Of a stretch of DNA of 6,133 nt, positions 1 through 5,223 are shown piece after piece; the first letter of the stretch is position 1, and each line of letters starts with the position of its first letter. The notes beneath the pieces were generated by a model. It was given only the letters and a program-made list of their open reading frames with translations, was not told where the DNA came from and did no database searches. The DNA is from an uncultured Lachnospiraceae bacterium (GTDB lineage Bacteria; Bacillota_A; Clostridia; Lachnospirales; Lachnospiraceae): positions 1-6,133 of the forward strand of contig CAMWMM010000319.1 of assembly GCA_947175285.1 (NCBI GenBank), written 5' to 3'. Both the position numbers and the translations under genes were made by a program.

Positions 1-123
1 TGAGGCAAAGCCAAGCAATATCTTTTCCAATAAAGCGTTCAGACTGTTTCGCATAAAAAGGACGCAGGAAGCTCCTGCAAAAGTTCCCAGAAAAGGAATC
101 ATGAGTCCTAAGAATAACTCCAT
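1..123 (-). CDS. ZIP-family divalent metal transporter, N-terminal fragment (runs off left edge)
   Basis: Only the first 41 codons are in the window; the gene continues past position 1. The product begins MELFLGLMIPFLGTFAGASC and continues through a short charged stretch to EKILLGFAS. This matches the start of bacterial ZIP (GufA/ZupT-like) transporters: a first membrane helix rich in Gly, Phe and Leu, a short loop, then the LLGFASG-type start of the second helix. ZIP proteins move Zn, Fe or Mn into the cytoplasm, but the metal ligands in later helices are not visible, so substrate cannot be judged. The ATG at 121-123 is preceded by AAGGAG (plus-strand 135-140) at 11 nt, slightly long but the only good site. 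The gene lies 52 bp downstream of the GH13 gene on the same strand, with no clear terminator between them. Family assignment rests on a short fragment. Confidence 0.8.
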   Translation of the reverse strand, partial: MELFLGLMIPFLGTFAGASCVLFMRNSLNALLEKILLGFAS

Positions 124-175
124 AAATGATATGTCTCCTTACAGCTTACATTTTGAGTCCGACACGCGCTGCTTT

Positions 176-1939
176 TTATGACTTATTGATTTTACGGATG
201 ATAATACCATTTTTTAACAGCGTCGAGTCAATATAATGTCTGGAGAAAAGAAGCTCTCCTTCTCTTGTAATTTCTATATCTTCCTCTTCGCAGTTGATAA
301 TAACTTCTACATATTGGTCAATCCATCCCATTTTACAAAACTCAATGACTCTTGCCCTGTTAATCCGGTTCGGAAAATGGAAATCGCGCCCTCTTAAAAG
401 CGGTTCTTCATTTCGCAGTCGGAGAAGATTTCTGACAATCTCCATCCTCTGTTCATATACGCCTGCCTCGATTTCCTCCCACGGCATGCAGCGTCTGCAG
501 TCCGGGTCATATCCACCCTCCATTGCAATCTCCGTACCATAGAAAATACAGGGACTGCCGGGCATTGTAAATAATACCGCAAGCTGCTGGAAATACTCAT
601 CCAGATTCCGTACATCCGAGCGCAGTCTTTTTGTATCATGGGAATCCAGTAAATTGAATAATACATCATTTGTCTGCTGCATATATCCGGTATAGCAGCG
701 GTTAATCGTATATTCAAAATCCTCGTTTGTCAAACTCTTATCAATCCAGAAATCCTTAATACTCTCCCCAAGCGGATAATTCATTACCGCATCAAATTCA
801 TCTCCCCGAAGCCACGGCATTGCATCATGCCAGATTTCTCCCAGAATATAGATATCCGGTTTTATGGCTTTCAGCCGGATACGCAGTTCCTTGCAAAATC
901 TGTGGGAAATTTCATTTGCCACATCCAGACGGATACCATCCACATCATATTCCTTTACCCAGTTTTCACAAACATCAAGTAAATATTCACGTACTTTCGG
1001 TTCATTCGTATTTAACTTGGGCATCTTATCATAAAAAGCAAATGTATAATACTGTTTGGATTTCGCGCAGCCTCCCTCTTCCTTAAAAGGCCATTCGTTT
1101 ATCATAAACCAGTTCCAATATTCCGATGAGGGACCGTTCTTTTTCACATCCTGCCAAGGTGCAAACCACTCTCCGCTATGATTAAATACACCGTCAAGCA
1201 TTACCCGGATTCCGCGTTTATGCGACTCTTCCACAAGCATCTTCATTGTCTCTTCCGAGCCGAAATGGGAATCAATTTTACAATAATCCGCCGTATCGTA
1301 TTTATGAGACGTAGGCGCTTCATTAATCGGCGTCAAATATAATCCGGATATACCAAGGTCTTTGATATAATCCAGTTTTGAAATAATACCTGCCAAATCT
1401 CCGCCGAAAAATTCTTCATTGGTGACAGCGCCTTTATTTCTCCACGGCAGCACACCTTCCGGATTAATAGACGCATCCCCGTTACAGAAACGCTCCGGAT
1501 AAATCTGATACCAAATCGTTTCATTTACCCATGACGGCGTTACCGGTATATCCGCCGGATTCATCCAGGGGAATACGAAACACTGCCTGCTTCGTCCCTC
1601 TAACTGCATCTGTGCCTCCGAAACAAAACCGTCTTCAAAATAAAACCATCTCTCGTTCTCGGTCTGCAGTTCAAAATAATACTTTAATCTCTTATACGGA
1701 GGCTCGATTGTTGTTGTCCACCATACCTGATTCTTTAATCTTTTCTTAAAAGGAATGTTGACAGGCTCACCCGACCACGTCTCTCCGCCGCCCAAAATAC
1801 CTGCGCTGAAAGGATCACCATGAATCAGATTGACATATTTTACGTCATAACCTGTTTTGATATTGATAATCAGTCTGTTTTCATCAAGCGGATAACAATA
1901 ATTATCGTTTGCTCTGTGATATACCGCGTTAAAGTCCAT
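176..1939 (-). CDS. Intracellular GH13 alpha-glucan hydrolase, cyclomaltodextrinase / neopullulanase / maltogenic amylase type (GH13_20-like)
   Basis: A 587-residue enzyme expected to hydrolyse alpha-1,4 (and some alpha-1,6) bonds in cyclodextrins, maltodextrins or pullulan. With no signal peptide it should act in the cytoplasm on imported oligosaccharides. Residues 1 to about 125 look like the N-terminal CBM34 domain of this subfamily, opening MDFNAVYHRANDNYCYPLDE. The barrel starts near the WYQIYPERF motif. Visible conserved regions are DGVFNHSG (D249, H254), MPKLN (306-310, a neopullulanase-subfamily signature), GIRLDVANE with nucleophile D339, ILGEIWHDA with acid/base E368, and LLDSHDT with D435. 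The spacings 339-368-435 equal those of the Bacillus neopullulanase triad (328-357-424), so the enzyme should be active. Region II has Ile where relatives usually have Trp (GWRLDVANE). The start is set by AGGAGG six bases before ATG 1937-1939. An adjacent ATG (1940-1942) is only three bases from it, and the ATG at 1961-1963 lies upstream of the site. Exact substrate preference cannot be read from sequence. Confidence 0.93.
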   Translation of the reverse strand: MDFNAVYHRANDNYCYPLDENRLIINIKTGYDVKYVNLIHGDPFSAGILGGGETWSGEPVNIPFKKRLKNQVWWTTTIEPPYKRLKYYFELQTENERWFYFEDGFVSEAQMQLEGRSRQCFVFPWMNPADIPVTPSWVNETIWYQIYPERFCNGDASINPEGVLPWRNKGAVTNEEFFGGDLAGIISKLDYIKDLGISGLYLTPINEAPTSHKYDTADYCKIDSHFGSEETMKMLVEESHKRGIRVMLDGVFNHSGEWFAPWQDVKKNGPSSEYWNWFMINEWPFKEEGGCAKSKQYYTFAFYDKMPKLNTNEPKVREYLLDVCENWVKEYDVDGIRLDVANEISHRFCKELRIRLKAIKPDIYILGEIWHDAMPWLRGDEFDAVMNYPLGESIKDFWIDKSLTNEDFEYTINRCYTGYMQQTNDVLFNLLDSHDTKRLRSDVRNLDEYFQQLAVLFTMPGSPCIFYGTEIAMEGGYDPDCRRCMPWEEIEAGVYEQRMEIVRNLLRLRNEEPLLRGRDFHFPNRINRARVIEFCKMGWIDQYVEVIINCEEEDIEITREGELLFSRHYIDSTLLKNGIIIRKINKS

Positions 1940-1945
1940 CATTTT

Positions 1946-1951
1946 CCTCCT
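1946..1951 (-). promoter_or_regulatory. Ribosome binding site of the GH13 gene
   Basis: The minus strand reads AGGAGG here, a full Shine-Dalgarno match, followed by AAA and two consecutive in-frame ATG codons. Spacing is 6 nt to the second ATG (1937-1939) and 3 nt to the first (1940-1942), favouring the second. The site falls inside the longest open frame from the ATG at 1961-1963, which argues against that longer start. Confidence 0.85.
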
Positions 1952-2016
1952 ACTTATGTACATATTTTGATATCTTTGGCATCTATTTTCATTCTATGTA
2001 GTTTTTTTATAAATGG

Positions 2017-4026
2017 TTACGAAAAGCACAGTAAGCAGATACGGTAAACGACAAAAGAACATACCCATGCAACACCGCACTGCATCAATACGACTGCCAA
2101 GGCTCTCCATGAAGATTCCATCTCACGTTTAATAGTCGCTACCGCCGCAGCACAGGGAGTATATAACAGCGTAAAAACCAAAAAGCTGATTGCAGATGCC
2201 GGTGTAAAAATCGTTGCCAGTTCTTCATTCAAATTACCCATCGCCGCGCCCGTTAAAACACCCAATGTACTGACTACCGCTTCTTTTGCCGTAAATCCGC
2301 TGATTAAAGAGGTTGCTACACGCCAGTCATTAAAACCAAGCGGCGTAAAAATCGGCGCAAGATATTTTCCAATCATTGCAAGCAGACTATCTTTGCTGTC
2401 TGTGACAACATTCAGTCTGCTGTCAAAGGTCTGCATAAACCAGATGACTAATGTCGCCAGAAAAATAATGGTAAATGCTCTCTGTAAAAAATCTTTCGCC
2501 TTGTCCCACATGAGCAGCGCTACACTTTTAGCAGACGGGAAACGATAATTTGGCAGTTCCATCATAAAAGGCATGGAATTTCCTCTGAATATCGTATGAT
2601 TTAAAATGATTGCTACAAGCAGTCCGACAATAATACCCGTGATATATAAGCCTATCATAACAAGCGCCGGATGTTCAGGGAAAAATGCTGCCGTAAACAA
2701 AGCATAAATCGGGATTTTCGCCGAGCAGCTGATAAAAGGAATGAGCATAATTGTCATTTTTTTATCCCTGTCCGAAGAAAGCGTTCTGCTGGACATAACT
2801 GCCGGAACACTGCATCCGAAACCAATCAGCATGGAAACAAAACTTTTCCCGGATAGACCGATCTTACGAAGCGGCCTGTCCATCACAAATGCAATCCTCG
2901 CCATATAGCCGGAATCTTCCAAAATAGAAAGAAAGAAAAATAACACCACAATAACCGGCAGAAAGCTGAGAACGCTTCCTACGCCCGTAAAAATACCGTC
3001 TATCACAAGGCTTTTCACGACCGGATTAATACCGTATGCCGTAAGCGCGCCATCCGTCCAGGCGGATAATGCATCAATGCCCATACTCAGCAAATCACTT
3101 AAAAAAGCTCCAATCACGCCAAACGTCAGCCAGAAAATAAGCAGCATAATCAGTAAAAAAACAGGAATGGCAAAATATTTTCCGGTCAGGACGGTATCTA
3201 TCCTGACACTCCTTTTATACTCCCGGCTTTCGCTGCATTTCGTCACCGCGCTTTCACATACTTTCTCAATAAAAGTATAACGCATATCGGCAAGCGCGGC
3301 ATTTCTGTCCATTTCGCTGTCCTGCTCCATCTCTACAATGCTGTGTTCCATCAGTTCCAATTCATTTTGAGACAAATCGAGACGTTCTATAATATCCTTA
3401 TCTTCTTCTACTATCTTACTTGCCGCAAACCGCGGAGACATTCCTATTTTCTCCGCATGGTCCTCCACCTGATGGCTGACCGCATGAATACAGCGATGCA
3501 CAGGTCCCTTTTCACAAAAGTCCGTCACTGCCGGATAGATATGTTTTCCGGATACTTCTCTGATGGCATGTATTAAATCCTCCACGCCCTCATTTTTGAT
3601 GGCGCTGATTGCAATGACCGGAATGCCGAGCTGTGCCTCCATCTGTTTTATATCTATCATACCGCCGTTTCCCCGCACCTCATCCATCATATTGAGTGCA
3701 AGCACCATCGGAATATGCATTTCCAAAAGCTGCAGCGTCAGATAAAGATTTCTTTCAATATTGGTTGCGTCCACGATATTGATGATACCGTCCGGCTTCT
3801 CATTCAAAATAAAGTCTCTTGTGACAATTTCTTCTCTGCTGTAGGGACGAATCGAATAGATGCCCGGCAGATCGACTACCGCATCCCCTTTCTCTCCCCT
3901 GATTTCTCCCATTTTCCGGTCTACCGTAACACCGGGAAAATTCCCTACATGCTGATTAGAGCCGGTCAGTTGATTAAACAATGTCGTTTTTCCGCAATTT
4001 TGATTGCCTGCTAATGCGTATATCAT
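2017..4026 (-). CDS. feoB: Ferrous iron transport protein B (FeoB), GTP-dependent Fe(II) transporter
   Basis: A 669-residue inner-membrane protein that imports Fe(II), using an N-terminal G-protein domain. G1 is GNQNCGKT (residues 7-14; Gln replaces the Pro of the common GNPNxGKT). Switch I carries T34 in NFPGVTVD, G3 is DLPG (52-55), G4 is NMMD (112-115) and G5 is near SAIKNEG (141-147). Residues from about 165 to 275 form the helical GDI/spacer region. The rest is membrane domain with the two FeoB Gate hallmarks: GFGCSVPAVMSSRTL with C405, and TPCAAAVATIKRE with C625. It is shorter than E. coli FeoB (773) and ends soon after the last helix (ICLLCFS), so it has no sizeable C-terminal cytoplasmic tail. 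Its ATG overlaps the feoA stop as ATGA, indicating translational coupling. It is the third gene of the feo operon, divergent from a DtxR/MntR regulator, which supports iron-dependent repression. The identification is very secure. Confidence 0.98.
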   Translation of the reverse strand: MIYALAGNQNCGKTTLFNQLTGSNQHVGNFPGVTVDRKMGEIRGEKGDAVVDLPGIYSIRPYSREEIVTRDFILNEKPDGIINIVDATNIERNLYLTLQLLEMHIPMVLALNMMDEVRGNGGMIDIKQMEAQLGIPVIAISAIKNEGVEDLIHAIREVSGKHIYPAVTDFCEKGPVHRCIHAVSHQVEDHAEKIGMSPRFAASKIVEEDKDIIERLDLSQNELELMEHSIVEMEQDSEMDRNAALADMRYTFIEKVCESAVTKCSESREYKRSVRIDTVLTGKYFAIPVFLLIMLLIFWLTFGVIGAFLSDLLSMGIDALSAWTDGALTAYGINPVVKSLVIDGIFTGVGSVLSFLPVIVVLFFFLSILEDSGYMARIAFVMDRPLRKIGLSGKSFVSMLIGFGCSVPAVMSSRTLSSDRDKKMTIMLIPFISCSAKIPIYALFTAAFFPEHPALVMIGLYITGIIVGLLVAIILNHTIFRGNSMPFMMELPNYRFPSAKSVALLMWDKAKDFLQRAFTIIFLATLVIWFMQTFDSRLNVVTDSKDSLLAMIGKYLAPIFTPLGFNDWRVATSLISGFTAKEAVVSTLGVLTGAAMGNLNEELATIFTPASAISFLVFTLLYTPCAAAVATIKREMESSWRALAVVLMQCGVAWVCSFVVYRICLLCFS

Positions 4027-4256
4027 GACTTCTTTTCGTCCTTTACCTCTATTTTCTGAGCATCCTCTTTGCGAATGGTCAGTTCATATCCTCTTAGCTG
4101 TATTTCAATCGGATCTCCCATCGGCGCCACTTTTCTTACTTTTACTTTAGTTTTTGGAATCAAACCCATGTCCAAAAAGCGGCAGCGAAGCTCTCCTTCG
4201 CCGCCTACCTGTACAATGACAGCCTCCTGCCCGACTGCAATCTGGTCTAATGTCAT
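4023..4256 (-). CDS. feoA: Ferrous iron transport accessory protein A (FeoA), SH3-like
   Basis: A 77-residue cytoplasmic protein that works with FeoB in Fe(II) uptake; its exact role in the Feo complex is still debated. The whole protein is one FeoA domain. It has the start LDQIAVGQEAVI, the central RCRFLDMGLIPKTKVKV (residues 24-40) and the highly typical APMGDPIEIQLRGYELTIRK (44-63), ending with a short charged tail. The ATG at 4254-4256 is chosen because AAGGAG (plus-strand 4265-4270) sits 8 nt upstream and because homologues begin just before the LDQI-like segment. A longer frame from 4301 would add 15 non-homologous residues and overlap the upstream gene. The stop codon overlaps the feoB start by 4 bases, and the gap to the upstream cysteine-rich gene is 22 bp, so the three genes are almost certainly one transcript. 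Confidence 0.97.
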   Translation of the reverse strand: MTLDQIAVGQEAVIVQVGGEGELRCRFLDMGLIPKTKVKVRKVAPMGDPIEIQLRGYELTIRKEDAQKIEVKDEKKS

Positions 4257-4264
4257 ATAACGTT

Positions 4265-4270
4265 CTCCTT
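4265..4270 (-). promoter_or_regulatory. Ribosome binding site of feoA
   Basis: The minus strand reads AAGGAG, 8 nt before the ATG at 4254-4256. It fixes the 77-residue start of FeoA and lies in the 22-bp gap after the upstream cysteine-rich gene. Confidence 0.85.
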
Positions 4271-4278
4271 CGTGCTGT

Positions 4279-4719
4279 TTATCTTGCATAAATATCGGCA
4301 ATAAGCAAAGACTTGTCCGGGAAATTATTTTTCAAATACATTAAGTACTGCAGCGCACTTCCTTCATAGGGCTGCACATCACCCAGCAGTCCGACTTCGT
4401 AGCAATTACGAACAACATTAATGATACAGTTTTCCGTATGGTCCTCTTTACAGTCCTTGCACTCTTTCAAAATATGTGCAATTGCCGTTTCCAGCTCTGT
4501 TTCATCAAATACTTTAAAATCTGTCGTAGGAACATTCTCATTTCCGCCTGCTACTTCTTTTTTCGGCTCTTTCTGATAATCTTTGATACATTGCTTCGCA
4601 AAGCCTATTGTACAATTTCCCTGCTGACACTGCCCGCATACATTCTCGCTTCTGCAGCAGCTCATCAAATCTCCCCATACTAAATCCGCATTTAACCCTT
4701 TCTTATGTTCCTGCTCCAT
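4279..4719 (-). CDS. Cysteine-rich protein of unknown function, first gene of the feo operon
   Basis: A 146-residue protein, not recognised as a named family. No signal peptide or membrane segment is visible, so it is probably cytoplasmic. It has ten cysteines: 21, 22, 28, 31, 36, 44, 87, 90, 98 and 106. They form two similar clusters, C28-x2-C31-x4-C36-x7-C44 and C87-x2-C90-x7-C98-x7-C106. The second half of each reads alike (CTIGFAKQC and CIINVVRNC), suggesting an internal duplication. Between them is a linker rich in Lys, Glu and Gly (about 50-65). The C-terminal 40 residues (GLLGDVQPYEG onward) lack cysteine and look globular. AGGAGG (4727-4732) 7 nt before the ATG fixes the start. It is 22 bp upstream of feoA and first after the putative feo promoter, so a role in iron handling is likely by position. 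Metal or Fe-S binding is inference from the cysteines. It does not resemble the small membrane-anchored FeoB-associated Cys-rich protein, and no resemblance to winged-helix FeoC is evident. Confidence 0.88.
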   Translation of the reverse strand: MEQEHKKGLNADLVWGDLMSCCRSENVCGQCQQGNCTIGFAKQCIKDYQKEPKKEVAGGNENVPTTDFKVFDETELETAIAHILKECKDCKEDHTENCIINVVRNCYEVGLLGDVQPYEGSALQYLMYLKNNFPDKSLLIADIYAR

Positions 4720-4726
4720 ATCATTT

Positions 4727-4732
4727 CCTCCT
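4727..4732 (-). promoter_or_regulatory. Ribosome binding site of the cysteine-rich feo-operon gene
   Basis: The minus strand reads AGGAGG, 7 nt before the ATG at 4717-4719. Another ATG between them (4722-4724) is out of frame with the gene, so the start is unambiguous. Confidence 0.85.
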
Positions 4733-4733
4733 A

Positions 4734-4782
4734 TGCTGTTCTTTCTCTAAGCATACTATACCATATCAATCATAGAACAGCA
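4734..4782. repeat. 9-bp perfect inverted repeat flanking the feo promoter -10, candidate operator pair
   Basis: TGCTGTTCT at 4734-4742 is repeated in inverse as AGAACAGCA at 4774-4782, separated by 31 bp. The centre of symmetry (4758) falls on the putative feo -10 element, and the right arm covers most of the putative -35. The right arm would lie upstream of the predicted transcription start, so this is unlikely to be an RNA hairpin of the feo message and is better viewed as a DNA-level element. It does not match the classical DtxR or MntR box consensus, so the binding protein is unknown. Confidence 0.45.
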
Positions 4783-4783
4783 A
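4755..4783 (-). promoter_or_regulatory. Putative promoter of the feo operon
   Basis: On the minus strand TATAGT (4755-4760) is preceded by TGG, giving an extended -10 (TGnTATAGT). Exactly 17 bp upstream lies TTGCTG (4778-4783), a -35 matching TTGACA only in TTG. The predicted start of transcription is near 4748, giving a leader of about 28 nt, too short for a riboswitch. Its position within the divergent gap fits control by the neighbouring repressor. Confidence 0.55.
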
Positions 4784-4793
4784 TAACACGAAT

Positions 4794-4822
4794 TTGCAAA
4801 CTGCTTTCATTTATGATACACT
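4794..4822 (+). promoter_or_regulatory. Putative promoter of the DtxR/MntR-type regulator gene
   Basis: TTGCAA (4794-4799) and TACACT (4817-4822) are 17 bp apart, and TGA just before the -10 makes an extended -10. The -35 lies inside the 8-bp palindrome TTTGCAAA (4793-4800). An alternative -10, TATGAT at 4812-4817, fits the hexamer better but has no -35 at proper spacing. Transcription would begin near 4829, about 32 nt before the TTG start. The two divergent -35 elements are only 10 bp apart, so one bound repressor could affect both. Confidence 0.45.
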
Positions 4823-4847
4823 TTCTTTTAACGAAATGACCATCCAT

Positions 4848-4852
4848 GGAGG
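4848..4852 (+). promoter_or_regulatory. Ribosome binding site that decides a TTG start for the regulator
   Basis: GGAGG lies 8 nt before the TTG at 4861-4863. The only upstream in-frame ATG (4846-4848) overlaps this site and has no Shine-Dalgarno sequence of its own, so TTG is the better start. Confidence 0.75.
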
Positions 4853-4860
4853 TATCTGAT

Positions 4861-5223
4861 TTGAAAATACAGGAATCGGCTGAAAATTATCTGGAAACCA
4901 TTTTAATTTTAGGGCAAAAAAACGGCAATGTCCGTTCGATTGATATTGCCCACGAACTCGAATTTAAAAAACCAAGCGTCAGTGTGGCAATGAAAAATCT
5001 GCGTGAAAACGGTTATATCAGAGTAGATGATAACGGTTTTATTACACTGACCGAATCCGGCAGACAGATTGCCGAAACCATGTATGAACGCCACCTTTTA
5101 TTTTCCCAGTGGTTAATGGATTTGGGCGTAAATGAAAAAACCGCCGTGGAAGACGCCTGTAAAATGGAGCACGTCCTCAGTCAGGAAAGCTTTAATGCCA
5201 TCAAGAAGCATCTGAACGGATAA
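4861..5223 (+). CDS. DtxR/MntR-family metal-dependent transcriptional repressor, short two-domain form
   Basis: A 120-residue cytoplasmic DNA-binding protein, probably an Fe(II)- or Mn(II)-activated repressor of the divergent feo operon. Residues 1-70 are the winged helix-turn-helix: opening MKIQESAENYLETIL, recognition helix around KKPSVSVAMKNLRENGYI (36-53), and wing ending in TLTESGRQIA. Residues 72-118 are the helical dimerisation and metal domain, with H78 and the motif DACKMEHVLS. C100, E103 and H104 match C102, E105 and H106 of DtxR rather than E99, E102 and H103 of MntR. N9 occupies the position of MntR D8 and DtxR M10, and E12 that of MntR E11. The iron-type Cys together with the feo neighbourhood favours iron sensing, but this is inference. 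It stops after the second domain, so the SH3-like third domain of DtxR/IdeR is absent; it is also shorter than MntR (142). The start is TTG with GGAGG 8 nt upstream; the ATG at 4846 would add five residues. Its 3' end overlaps the convergent MATE gene by 23 bp. Confidence 0.93.
   Translation: MKIQESAENYLETILILGQKNGNVRSIDIAHELEFKKPSVSVAMKNLRENGYIRVDDNGFITLTESGRQIAETMYERHLLFSQWLMDLGVNEKTAVEDACKMEHVLSQESFNAIKKHLNG

Noticed and set aside
124..175. Terminator hairpin between the GH13 gene and the ZIP gene
   Set aside because: Only a 4-bp CAGC/GCTG pairing with a long loop was found and no following T-run; not convincing.
394..717. 107-codon minus-strand open frame inside the GH13 gene
   Set aside because: It is an alternative frame over the conserved catalytic region of the GH13 enzyme and resembles no protein family.
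1940..1963. Longer GH13 start at the ATG 1961-1963 adding MYISRRKM
   Set aside because: The AGGAGG ribosome binding site lies downstream of that ATG, inside the extension (it encodes the Arg-Arg pair), and homologues begin near MDFNAVYHR.
1940..2016. Dedicated promoter or terminator between feoB and the GH13 gene
   Set aside because: Only AT-rich sequence is seen: TAGAAT could pass for a -10 but has no acceptable -35, and no GC-rich hairpin precedes a T-run in the minus-strand direction.
4257..4301. Longer FeoA with 15 extra N-terminal residues
   Set aside because: It would overlap the upstream cysteine-rich gene, and the good AAGGAG site at 4265-4270 serves the ATG at 4254-4256.
4720..4860. 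Classical DtxR/IdeR or MntR box, or Fur box, in the divergent gap
   Set aside because: No stretch matches the known 19-bp iron box or the MntR consensus closely enough. The palindrome TTTGCAAA (4793-4800) is too short to call.
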